Below, piece after piece: positions 7,091-15,943 of a stretch of DNA of 64,000 nucleotides (the first letter of the stretch is position 1; each line of letters begins with the position of its first letter). The notes under the pieces are model-generated. The model was not told the origin of the DNA and searched no databases. It worked only from the letters and a program-made list of their open reading frames with translations. The translations under genes and the position numbers were made by a program. The DNA lies in NCBI RefSeq assembly GCF_002285795.1, contig NZ_CP022961.1:62001-126000 (forward strand). Direction: 5' to 3'. The DNA comes from Plantactinospora sp. KBS50. Lineage in GTDB: Bacteria; Actinomycetota; Actinomycetes; Mycobacteriales; Micromonosporaceae.

Positions 7091-8733
7091 CGGCCGTGTC
7101 CCTCCCGGGCCGCCGGCTGGTCGCACTGCTCCTGTTGACCGCCATTCCCGCGGCCGTCGAATCGGTGGCGCTGGCCGCCGTCGGGTTCCCTGCGGCGCAG
7201 GGCTTCGCACCGCAGGCCACCGCGGTCTGGCCGTACGACATCTTCCACGACCTGCGGTGGATCCTGGTCTACCACGACACCGGATGGCTGTTTCTCGCCG
7301 AGTACCTGGCCGTCATCGGCCTGCGCGGTGTGCTGACGGCGGTGACGGTCGCGCTGGCGTGGCCGGCCGAGGTCCCGCGGCCCACGCTGCGCAGCCTGCT
7401 CGGCCGCAACACGGCGGTGGCGGCCGTGGCGGTCCTGATCCTCTCGCCGTGGGCGGCGCTCTCGGTCGGCGCCTCGGTGGTGTCGCTCTCCTGGTACGTG
7501 TTCGCCTCGCTGCTCCCGGTCATCCTGCTCGCCCCGTTCATGCAGCGCGCGGGCGTCGGTCCGGGCTGGTGGCGCGGCCTGCCGTCGATCGAACTGTTCG
7601 GCTGGCCGCTGCTGAACTTCTGGCTGCTCACCCTCGGTGGCGCGCTCATCTGGACGGTTCCGAACTGGCTGAACGCGCCCACCGCCGCGCTGCTCGGCGT
7701 CGCCAACGGCCTGCTCTGGCGGCGCACGGTGCGGGCCGCCGTGCTGCCGGCGCGGCGGATCCGCTGGCGGCGCGTTCCGGTGGCGCCGATCATGATCGTG
7801 CTCACCCTGCTGGCTCCGGCCGCCGTCCGGGACGCGGTGATGGTCGGGCTCGGCGCCCAGCGGGAGTTGCAGATCCCGATCTTCCAACAGGAGCTGCCCG
7901 ACAGCGTCGATCACGCGGTCATCGTGGTTGCCGGGTACAACAGCTCGTACGCCGGGCGGCCGGCGGTGGATCCCAACGTCGAACACTTCTCCTACCGCGG
8001 GCTGGACGCGCAGGCGCGACCGCTGCCCTACCCGGCAGCGGCCACCCACCGGTCGCTGGAGAGCAGCACCGACCTGTTGGCCGCACAGGTCGACGCGGCG
8101 CACCGGCGCACCGGGCGCCGGGTGGCGCTGCTCGGGCAGAGCGAGGGCGCGATGGTGGTCCGGCTCTTCCTGGAGCGCCATCCCGGCAGCCAGGTCGACA
8201 CCGTCCTGCTGTTCAGCCCGCTGTTGCAGGCCGGCCGCGCGTACTACCCGCCGGCGTCGGAGGGGTCCGGCTGGGGCTTCGTCGCCGGCTGGTTGATCCG
8301 AGCGCTGTTCCTCGGCACCAACGTCGTCAGCTCGACCAGGGAGGATCCGGACGAGCCGTTCGTCCGGTCGCTGCTGGAGAACGCGTCGTTCTGGCGCAGC
8401 CAGACCCTCTGCCCGGTGCCGGGGGTGCGGATGGTGGCCTTCATGCCGACCGCGAGCGCCGCCGACGCGCCGCCCGGGAACTACGCCGAGATCCCCGTCT
8501 ACCAGCTCGCGGGCTTCCACGGCGGGCTGCTCCGCCGAGGCGTGGTGCACGGCCGTTTGATCGGCTTCATCGGCGGCGATCTGCTCGACCGCCCGCTTCG
8601 GGAGTTCGTCTTCCTCCAGCGGCTCGCCAGTGCCTGGCAGGCTCCGCCGCTGGCGATGTCGGTGAATCCGGCCTGGGGCGACGGCGGGCGGCGCAGCCCG
8701 GGTTTCGGCGGCCGGGTCTGCCACCAGGACTGA
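7087..8733 (+). CDS. Multispanning membrane protein with C-terminal alpha/beta-hydrolase domain
   Basis: A 548-residue protein. Residues 1-260 contain about six transmembrane helices, the first directly after RRLVALLLLTAIPAA. From about residue 275 the protein resembles a serine alpha/beta hydrolase: the strand HAVIVVAGYNSS, then nucleophile Ser352 in LLGQSEGAMVV, and a candidate His in AGFHGGLL. The hydrolase is therefore membrane-tethered. I do not recognise a named family. GTG at 7087 overlaps the stop of the VanZ-like gene as GTGA, implying coupled translation and a shared role, possibly in envelope lipid or antibiotic handling (inference). Confidence 0.75.
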   Translation: MTAVSLPGRRLVALLLLTAIPAAVESVALAAVGFPAAQGFAPQATAVWPYDIFHDLRWILVYHDTGWLFLAEYLAVIGLRGVLTAVTVALAWPAEVPRPTLRSLLGRNTAVAAVAVLILSPWAALSVGASVVSLSWYVFASLLPVILLAPFMQRAGVGPGWWRGLPSIELFGWPLLNFWLLTLGGALIWTVPNWLNAPTAALLGVANGLLWRRTVRAAVLPARRIRWRRVPVAPIMIVLTLLAPAAVRDAVMVGLGAQRELQIPIFQQELPDSVDHAVIVVAGYNSSYAGRPAVDPNVEHFSYRGLDAQARPLPYPAAATHRSLESSTDLLAAQVDAAHRRTGRRVALLGQSEGAMVVRLFLERHPGSQVDTVLLFSPLLQAGRAYYPPASEGSGWGFVAGWLIRALFLGTNVVSSTREDPDEPFVRSLLENASFWRSQTLCPVPGVRMVAFMPTASAADAPPGNYAEIPVYQLAGFHGGLLRRGVVHGRLIGFIGGDLLDRPLREFVFLQRLASAWQAPPLAMSVNPAWGDGGRRSPGFGGRVCHQD

Positions 8734-8746
8734 CGTCGCGGGAGGG

Positions 8747-9157
8747 TCAGCGGGCGGTCGCGCGGCGGTGCACCAGCAACAGCCGGATCACCGCGCCGTT
8801 GACCACCCAGAGCATGACCGCGACGAACGGGACGAACGGGAAGAGCGCCAGGTGCAGCGCCGTGTCCAGCACCGCGACGCCGATGGCCGGCACGATGGCC
8901 CAGCGGCGGTTGCCGACCACCGCCAGCCCGGCGGCGACGGCCAGGATCCCCATGCCGAGCAGCAGCCACGCCCAGCCGGTGATGTCCAGTTGGCTGAGCC
9001 CCTCCGAGGTGACGATGACGTACGGGTCGCCGGTGAGGCCGTCGTACCCGGACAGCACGTCGATCAGGCCGGCGGAGCCGAGCAACCCGCCGGCCAACAG
9101 CGGCGGCCGGTACCGACCGGCGGCCGACGCCCTCGCCCCACCGAGTCGTTCCACCAC
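8747..9157 (-). CDS. DUF7144-like four-helix membrane protein
   Basis: A 136-residue integral membrane protein with about four hydrophobic helices after a short basic N-terminus. Motifs such as GLSQLDITGWAWLLLGMGI and the ending FVAVMLWVVNGAVIRLLLVHRR fit a small actinobacterial membrane family (I believe DUF7144). Function is unknown. The GTG start has a strong GGGAGGTGA 7 nt upstream. It is convergent with the membrane hydrolase gene, only 13 nt from its stop, and divergent from the TetR gene. Confidence 0.75.
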   Translation of the reverse strand: MVERLGGARASAAGRYRPPLLAGGLLGSAGLIDVLSGYDGLTGDPYVIVTSEGLSQLDITGWAWLLLGMGILAVAAGLAVVGNRRWAIVPAIGVAVLDTALHLALFPFVPFVAVMLWVVNGAVIRLLLVHRRATAR

Positions 9158-9363
9158 ACCGGGTCACCTCCCGCCCTAACCCACCGTTTACCTGATTGTC
9201 ACGATGCGCGTCGCCGTACCTGTCAGGTTAGTGACGGCGCTGTCACGCATCCGGGATCTGGTCGAGTCGGGCCGAAACCGGGGCGTGCGGCACCGTGGGA
9301 CCGTCCTCCGGGCGGCCCCGCGGTACGCCGTATCGGCGGGCATCGGCGGGCGTTGACTATCGG

Positions 9364-9369
9364 TAGGCT
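9364..9369 (+). promoter_or_regulatory. -10 element of the TetR gene (leaderless)
   Basis: TAGGCT lies 6 nt before the GTG start, with no Shine-Dalgarno sequence. A TTGACT just upstream is too close to act as its -35. Confidence 0.5.
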
Positions 9370-9375
9370 TGCGGG

Positions 9376-9990
9376 GTGACGTTGGATCAACGGATTGGTG
9401 GCGCGTCGGAGATCGCGCCGAGGCGGCGGTCGCGCCGGGAAGAAATCCTGGCCATCGCGGTCGGCCTCTTCGCCGCACGCGGCTACCACGGCGTCTCGAT
9501 GGACGACATCGGGTCCGCCGCCGGGGTGACCGGTCCCGCCCTCTACCACCACTTCGCCGGCAAGGAGGCGATGCTGGCGGCGGCGCTGGTACCGGTCAGT
9601 GACGGGCTGCTCGCGGGCGGCCGGGACCGGGTGCTCGCCCATCCCGGCGACGCGCGGGCGGCGCTGGAGTCGCTCATCGACTTCCATGTCGACTTCGCGC
9701 TGGCCAATCCGGCGGTGATCGCCCTGCACCTGCACGAACTCGACCGGTTGCCGGAGGAGCCACGCCGGCAGATCCGCCGATTGCAGCGCCTGTACGTGGA
9801 GGAGTGGGTGAACGTGCTCACAGGTCTCCGCCCGACGCTGCCGGCCAGCGAGGCCCGGGTGCTCGCGCACTCGGCGTTCGGGTTGATGAACTCCACCCCG
9901 TTCCTGGGTGGAGAGGTGGACAGGGATCGTCGTGCGGCCTTGTTGCGGGCCGCCACGCTCGCGGCCTTGGTGGGGGACCCAGAGTGCTGA
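9376..9990 (+). CDS. TetR-family regulator of the acyl-CoA catabolic cluster
   Basis: A 204-residue TetR-type repressor. The N-terminal HTH spans about 20-66 (REEILAIAVGLFAARGYHGVS, then DDIGSAAGVTGPALYHHF). The C-terminal half is a helical ligand domain. It heads a cluster for branched-chain acyl-CoA breakdown, so an acyl-CoA inducer is likely by analogy with LiuR/KstR-like regulators. A possible target is the AACGATCGTT palindrome before accD at 12821. The GTG start fits a leaderless transcript. Confidence 0.88.
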   Translation: MTLDQRIGGASEIAPRRRSRREEILAIAVGLFAARGYHGVSMDDIGSAAGVTGPALYHHFAGKEAMLAAALVPVSDGLLAGGRDRVLAHPGDARAALESLIDFHVDFALANPAVIALHLHELDRLPEEPRRQIRRLQRLYVEEWVNVLTGLRPTLPASEARVLAHSAFGLMNSTPFLGGEVDRDRRAALLRAATLAALVGDPEC

Positions 9991-10054
9991 CCCCGGGGTC
10001 GGGCGTGGTGTCCTAGCACCGGCCACGACCGTAGGACCGGGAGGACAAAACAGA

Positions 10055-11404
10055 ATGATCGAGTCGTTACTCGTCGCGAACCGGGGCGAGATCGCCCGAC
10101 GGGTGATCCGGACCGCCCGCCGGCTCGGGATCCGGGCCGTCGCCGTCTATTCGGAGGCGGATGCGGGGATGCCGTTCGTGGCCGAGGCCGACGAGGCGGT
10201 CTGCGTCGGGCCGGCGAACCCGGCGCAGAGCTACCGCAACGTCGAGGCGATCCTCGCGGCCGCCAAGTCCACCGGTGCGCAGGCGATCCACCCCGGGTAC
10301 GGCTTCCTGTCCGAGAACGCCGAGTTCGCCCGCGCGGTGGAGGCGGCCGGCCTGATCTGGGTCGGTCCGTCCGCCGAGGCGATCGACGCGATGGGCGACA
10401 AGATCAACGCACGGAACCTGATGGCCGCCGCCGGCGTACCGGTGGCGCCCGGCACCGCCGACCCGGCCGAGGACGCGGCCGCGGCGGTCGCCGCGGCGAC
10501 CGAGATCGGCTACCCGGTGATGGTCAAGGCCGCCGCGGGCGGCGGCGGCATGGGGATGGGCGTCGCGGCCGACGAGGCCGCGCTGCGCACCGAGTACGAC
10601 AAGGTGCACGCCTTCGCCGAGCGGATGTTCGGCGACGGCTCGGTGCTGATCGAGCGCTACTTTCCCCGGGTGCGGCACGTCGAGGTGCAGATCCTCGGCC
10701 TGGCGGACGGCCGGGTCGTGGCGCTGGGCGAGCGCGAGTGCTCGGTCCAGCGACGCAACCAGAAGCTGGTCGAGGAGTCCCCGTCGCCCGCCGTCTCGCC
10801 CGAGCTGCGGGAGCGGTTCCTGGCCGCCGCGGTGCGGGCCGGCGAGGCCGTCGGCTACCGCAACGCCGGCACGGTGGAGTGCCTGCTGGTGCCGGGCGGG
10901 TCGGATTCGGCCGGGGAGTTCTTCTTCCTGGAGATGAACACCCGGCTCCAGGTGGAGCACCCGGTCACCGAGCTGGTCTACGGGGTGGATCTGGTCGAGG
11001 AACAGCTCCGGGTCGCCGCCGGGCCGCCGCCGACGTTCGACCCGGACGCGCTCGCGCCGCGGGGACACGCGATCGAGCTGCGGATCAACGCCGAGGACCC
11101 GAAGCGGTTCCTGCCCGGCCCCGGGGCGATCACCAACTGGGTCGAGCCGACCGGCGAGGGCGTGCGGGTCGACTCCGGGTACGCGGCCGGCACCACGGTG
11201 ACCCCGTTCTACGACTCGCTGATGGCCAAGCTGATCGTCTCCGGCGCGGACCGGGCCGAGGCGATCGAGCGGGCGCGGGCCGCGGTGGCCGGCTTCGAGG
11301 TGGCGGGGCCGAAGTGCAACCTGCCGTTCTTCGCCGAGCTGCTGGAGAACGCCGAGTTCGTCTCCGGCGACTACGACACCGGCATCGTCTCCCGGATGCG
11401 CTGA
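10055..11404 (+). CDS. Biotin carboxylase subunit of an acyl-CoA carboxylase (no BCCP domain)
   Basis: A 449-residue biotin carboxylase, the ATP-grasp subunit that carboxylates biotin. Visible features are the start LLVANRGEIARRVIRTARR, Lys158 before the glycine loop GGGGMGMG (162-169), ECSVQRRNQKLVEESPS, EMNTRLQVEHPVTE and the C-terminal RINAEDP. The protein ends after the carboxylase C-domain. There is no lipoyl/BCCP domain with the usual AMKM biotinylation motif, and none lies before HMG-CoA lyase. The carrier must therefore come from elsewhere. The ATG at 10055 follows GGGAGGAC. Cluster context suggests 3-methylcrotonyl-CoA or a similar acyl-CoA as substrate. Confidence 0.93.
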   Translation: MIESLLVANRGEIARRVIRTARRLGIRAVAVYSEADAGMPFVAEADEAVCVGPANPAQSYRNVEAILAAAKSTGAQAIHPGYGFLSENAEFARAVEAAGLIWVGPSAEAIDAMGDKINARNLMAAAGVPVAPGTADPAEDAAAAVAAATEIGYPVMVKAAAGGGGMGMGVAADEAALRTEYDKVHAFAERMFGDGSVLIERYFPRVRHVEVQILGLADGRVVALGERECSVQRRNQKLVEESPSPAVSPELRERFLAAAVRAGEAVGYRNAGTVECLLVPGGSDSAGEFFFLEMNTRLQVEHPVTELVYGVDLVEEQLRVAAGPPPTFDPDALAPRGHAIELRINAEDPKRFLPGPGAITNWVEPTGEGVRVDSGYAAGTTVTPFYDSLMAKLIVSGADRAEAIERARAAVAGFEVAGPKCNLPFFAELLENAEFVSGDYDTGIVSRMR

Positions 11405-11409
11405 CCACG

Positions 11410-11448
11410 CGGCGGCCACCCGCGTCCACCGGACGCGGGTGGCCGCCG
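11410..11448 (+). terminator. Strong terminator hairpin after the biotin carboxylase gene
   Basis: An 18-bp perfect inverted repeat (arms 11410-11427 and 11431-11448) with a 3-nt loop starts 5 nt after the stop codon. No U-tract follows, as is usual in high-GC actinomycetes. Confidence 0.85.
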
Positions 11449-11572
11449 TCGCGCCGGGCCTAGCCGGAACCTGCCGGCCGATCAGGACCTCGTGTCCCGG
11501 GGTCCATCTCCATCGGTGGTCCACCTTCATCGGTCGTCACGGACGGTGACCTCGCTGACCGCGACAAACCTT

Positions 11573-11626
11573 TTTTGCAGCTATGCCTGAGAGTCATAAA
11601 AATGACTCTCAGGCATAGCTGCAAAA
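11573..11626. repeat. Perfect 25-bp AT-rich palindrome with AAAA loop
   Basis: Arms 11573-11597 and 11602-11626 are exact inverted complements around AAAA. The core reads TATGCCTGAGAGTCAT and its complement, and the arms end in T-runs and A-runs. About half the bases are A or T, far more than the surroundings. It lies alone between the biotin carboxylase terminator and the HMG-CoA lyase promoter. It could be a bidirectional terminator, an operator or a mobile remnant. Confidence 0.95.
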
Positions 11627-11796
11627 GATGTGTTCGATCCCGGCACGGTCTCTCCGGATGGTCTTCGGCGCCGGTGGTCCGGCGCCGCACAACCCGCCCT
11701 GGCGGTGTCGAGCGTCGCGCCGGGCTGGGTGGCCGGCTTAACGAGCGGTAGGGTCGCCTCCATCCGACCAGGGCCGACGGCCAGCGAGGTGACCAG

Positions 11797-12710
11797 ATGA
11801 ACCAACTGCCGGATTCCGTGTCGATCCGTGAGGTCGGGCCGCGGGACGGGTTGCAGAACGAGGATCCGGTGCCCACGGACGCCAAGGTCCGGCTGCTGGA
11901 CGCGCTCTCCGGCACGGGCGTACGCCGGATCGAGGCCGTCTCGTTCGTGCACCCGAGGGCCATCCCGCAGATGGCCGACGCCGACGAGGTGTGGCAGCGG
12001 GCGGCCCGGAACCCGGCCGTACGCTATTCCGCGCTGGTGCCGAACACGCGCGGTGCGCACCGGGCGCTCGCGGCCGGGTTCACCGAGATCGAGGTGGTCG
12101 TCTCGGCCAGCGACACGCACAACCGGCGCAACGTGAACCGGTCCACCGACGAGTCGCTGGACGACATCGCCGAGTTGATCGCGCTGTTGCACGGCAGCGG
12201 GGCGACGGCCGAGGTGATCATCGCGACCAGCTTCGGGTGTCCGTACGAGGGGACATCGACCCGAAGCGGGTCGCCGGCATCGTGGACCGGGTGGTGGCGG
12301 ACGGCGCCGACCGGGTGGCGTTCGGCGACACCACCGGGATGGGTACGCCGCGCCGGGTCCGGGACCTGCTGACCGCCGTCCGGGAGCGGCACGCCGACGT
12401 GCCGATGCTGCTGCACTTCCACAACACCCGGGGTACGGCGCTGGCCAACCTGCTGACCGCGCTGGAGTTGGGGATCACCGAGTTCGACGCCAGCGTCGGC
12501 GGCCTCGGCGGCTGCCCGTACGCCCCGGGCGCCAGCGGCAACGTGGCCACCGAGGAGGTGGTGCACATGCTGCACGACATGGGCGTCGACACCGGCATCG
12601 ACCTGGATGCGCTGCTGGAAGCGGCGAAGCTGGCCGAGGACATCGTGCGGCGGGAACTGCCGTCCGGGGTGCTGCGCGCCGGCCCGCGTACCCGGTTGAC
12701 GCCGGCGTGA
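11797..12710 (+). CDS. Hydroxymethylglutaryl-CoA lyase, one-base frameshift near 12253
   Basis: HMG-CoA lyase cleaves HMG-CoA to acetoacetate and acetyl-CoA, the last step of leucine breakdown. The TIM-barrel motifs are present: REVGPRDGLQNE, EAVSFVHP, SASDTHNRRNVN, HFHNTRGTALAN (metal His), and GGLGGCPYAPGASGN, which carries the catalytic Cys. The frame breaks after TSFGCPYEG, in a GGGG run at 12250-12253. One extra G restores DIDPKRVAG. Both halves are normal, giving about 304 residues, so I think this is a sequencing error rather than a dead gene. Upstream TAGGGT at 11751 may be the -10. Confidence 0.88.
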
Positions 12711-12725
12711 GCGGCGCCGGTGCCC

Positions 12726-12753
12726 CGTACGCCGGTGTCCGTACGCCGGTGTC
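12726..12753 (+). repeat. Two 14-bp tandem repeats after the HMG-CoA lyase gene
   Basis: CGTACGCCGGTGTC occurs twice in tandem, 15 nt after the stop. A related GACGCCGGCGTG overlaps the stop itself. Confidence 0.9.
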
Positions 12754-12820
12754 CCGGGTGTTGGTGTCCCGCTGTGTTGGTCGGGTCCGCTCGCCCGGAC
12801 GGCGCCGCATGCGCTAACCT

Positions 12821-12830
12821 AACGATCGTT
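12821..12830. promoter_or_regulatory. Palindromic operator candidate before the carboxyltransferase gene
   Basis: AACGATCGTT is a perfect 10-bp palindrome 58 nt before the carboxyltransferase GTG, next to TAACCT, which could be a -10. It is a plausible site for the cluster's TetR regulator. The link is inferred from position only. Confidence 0.4.
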
Positions 12831-12887
12831 CAGGTCGGTTCCGGGGACGGGCCGGCCGGGCGGTCGACCTTCGGCAAGGGAGCTGGC

Positions 12888-14450
12888 GTGACGCTCGACG
12901 GTGAGGCTCTGGAGCAACTGCGGAAGCGGGTCCGGGCCGGCGGCGCGGAGAAGTACCACGCGGCGAACGCGGCCAAGGGCAAGCTGTTCGCCCGGGAACG
13001 CATCGCGCTGCTGGTCGACGAGGGTTCCTTCGTCGAGGACGGGATGTTGGCCAACGCCCACAACGGCGCCCCGGCCGGCTCCGGCGCCCCGGCCGACTCG
13101 CTGCCGGCCGACGGCGTGGTGACCGGCCAGGCCAGCATCGACGGCCGGCCGGTGTACCTGATGGCCAACGATTCCACGGTCAAGGCCGGCAGTTGGGGCG
13201 CGCGTACCGTCGAAAAGATCATCAGGATCATCGAGCGGGCGTACGCCGCCGGTCAGCCGATGGTCTACCTGGTGGACTCGGCCGGCGCCCGGATCACCGA
13301 CCAGGTCGACCTGTTTCCCGGCCGGCGGGGCGCCGGGAAGATCTTCTGGAACCAGGTCCGCGCCTCCGGGTCGATCCCACAGGTCTGCGCCCTGTTCGGG
13401 CCGAGCGCCGCGGGCGGGGCATACATCCCGGCGTTCTGCGACGTGGTGGCCATGGTCGAGGGCAACGCCAGCATGTACCTCGGCTCGGACCGGATGGTCG
13501 AGATGGTCACCGGCGAGAAGACCACGCTGGAGGCGATGGGAGGCGCCCGGGTGCACTGCGCCGAGTCGGGCGTCGGGCACTTCCTGTGCAAGAGCGAGGC
13601 CGACGCGCTGGAGGTGGTCCGCCGCTACCTGTCGTACCTGCCGGCGAACTGGACCCAGCCGCCGCCCGCGGCGCCCGCCGTCGCCGCGCCGGCCGGCGCC
13701 GACCTCGCCGCGCTGGTGCCGGCGAGCGAGCGGCAGGCGTTCGACATGCGCCGGTACGCCAGGGGCGTGCTCGACGAGGGTTCCTTCTTCGAGATCCAGG
13801 CGCTCTGGGCCAAGGAGCTGACCATCGGCTTCGGCCGGCTGGACGGCGAGGTCGTCGGCGTGGTCGGCAACAACTCGATGTTCAAGGGCGGCGTGCTGTT
13901 CGTCGACTCGGCGGACAAGGCGACCCGGTTCGTCCAGCTCTGCGACGCGTTCAACGTGCCGCTGCTGTTCCTGTCCGACGTACCGGGGTTCATGGTCGGC
14001 GCGGCCGTGGAGAAGCAGGGCATCATCCGGCACGGCGCCAAGATGATCACGGCGATCTCCGAGGCGACCGTACCGAAGATCTGTGTGGTGGTCCGCAAGG
14101 CGTACGGGGCCGGGCTGTACGCGATGGCCGGGCCGGGGTTCGAGCCGGACGCCACGATCGCGCTGCCCACCGCGAAGATCGCGGTGATGGGCGCCGAGGC
14201 CGCGGTGAACGCGGTCTACGCCAACAAGATCGCGGCGATCGCCGACGAGACCGAGCGGGCCGCCTTCGTGGCGGAGCGGCGCGAGGCGTACGAACGGGAC
14301 ATCGACATCGTGCGGCTGGCCAGTGAGCTGGTCATCGACGCGATCGTCGAGCCGCACGAACTGCGTACCGAGTTGATCCGCCGGTTCGCGGCGGCGCGCG
14401 GCAAGGATCGGCACTTCTCCCGGCGCCGGCACGGCGTCACTCCCGTCTAG
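12888..14450 (+). CDS. Acyl-CoA carboxylase carboxyltransferase (beta) subunit
   Basis: A 520-residue carboxyltransferase carrying fused N- and C-terminal crotonase-like halves. It moves CO2 from biotin to an acyl-CoA. Recognisable parts are KLFARERIALLVDEGSFVE, YLVDSAGARITDQ, GPSAAGGAYIPAF, MGGARVHCAESG and, in the second half, NNSMFKGGVLFVDSADKATRF, LSDVPGFMVG and RKAYGAGLYAMAG. The set of neighbours (HMG-CoA lyase, acyl-CoA dehydrogenase, biotin carboxylase) points to 3-methylcrotonyl-CoA carboxylase of leucine catabolism, like mycobacterial AccD1. The GTG at 12888 follows AAGGGAG. Its TAG stop lies in a 17-bp repeat. Confidence 0.92.
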   Translation: MTLDGEALEQLRKRVRAGGAEKYHAANAAKGKLFARERIALLVDEGSFVEDGMLANAHNGAPAGSGAPADSLPADGVVTGQASIDGRPVYLMANDSTVKAGSWGARTVEKIIRIIERAYAAGQPMVYLVDSAGARITDQVDLFPGRRGAGKIFWNQVRASGSIPQVCALFGPSAAGGAYIPAFCDVVAMVEGNASMYLGSDRMVEMVTGEKTTLEAMGGARVHCAESGVGHFLCKSEADALEVVRRYLSYLPANWTQPPPAAPAVAAPAGADLAALVPASERQAFDMRRYARGVLDEGSFFEIQALWAKELTIGFGRLDGEVVGVVGNNSMFKGGVLFVDSADKATRFVQLCDAFNVPLLFLSDVPGFMVGAAVEKQGIIRHGAKMITAISEATVPKICVVVRKAYGAGLYAMAGPGFEPDATIALPTAKIAVMGAEAAVNAVYANKIAAIADETERAAFVAERREAYERDIDIVRLASELVIDAIVEPHELRTELIRRFAAARGKDRHFSRRRHGVTPV

Positions 14451-14485
14451 GTGTCATTCCCGTCCAGGCGTCACCCCGTCCGGGG
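14435..14485 (+). repeat. Three 17-bp tandem repeats over the carboxyltransferase stop codon
   Basis: Units start at 14435, 14452 and 14469 (CGTCACTCCCGTCTAGG and two diverged copies). The first contains the gene's TAG stop; the later copies have lost it. Confidence 0.85.
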
Positions 14486-14530
14486 CCCCGTCACAAGCGA
14501 CCCGGGACCGCCCATCTCCAGGAGGAACCC

Positions 14531-15679
<1,149 letters not shown>

Positions 15680-15687
15680 CCGGCAGT

Positions 15688-15775
15688 CGCCGGCGACGGA
15701 AGTTGTGTTCGCCGGCGACCTACGTCACGGCCGCCGGCGACCTACGTCACGGCCGCCGACGACGGACGTCACGGC
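15688..15775 (+). repeat. Four 22-bp tandem repeats after the acyl-CoA dehydrogenase gene
   Basis: Units start at 15688, 15710, 15732 and 15754. The second and third are identical (CGCCGGCGACCTACGTCACG plus GC); the first and fourth are diverged. They start 9 nt after the stop. Confidence 0.9.
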
Positions 15776-15943
15776 CGCCGACGCGGCGGGGCTCCCGTCC
15801 GGTACGGCGAACCCGGCTCGCATCCGACACGGAACGTGACGGATCACTGACAGTCGGCTCGGCCGTACGACCGATCCGGCCGCCCGGGGTGGCTGCTTGG
15901 CTGGACCCGCGGGCGGCACGGTGCCGCCGCCGCGGAGGTCGCC

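Noticed and set aside
6145-8724. 859-codon minus-strand frame across the VanZ/hydrolase pair
   Set aside because: It runs antisense to two well-supported genes, has no ribosome site, and its sequence is repeat-like and motif-free.
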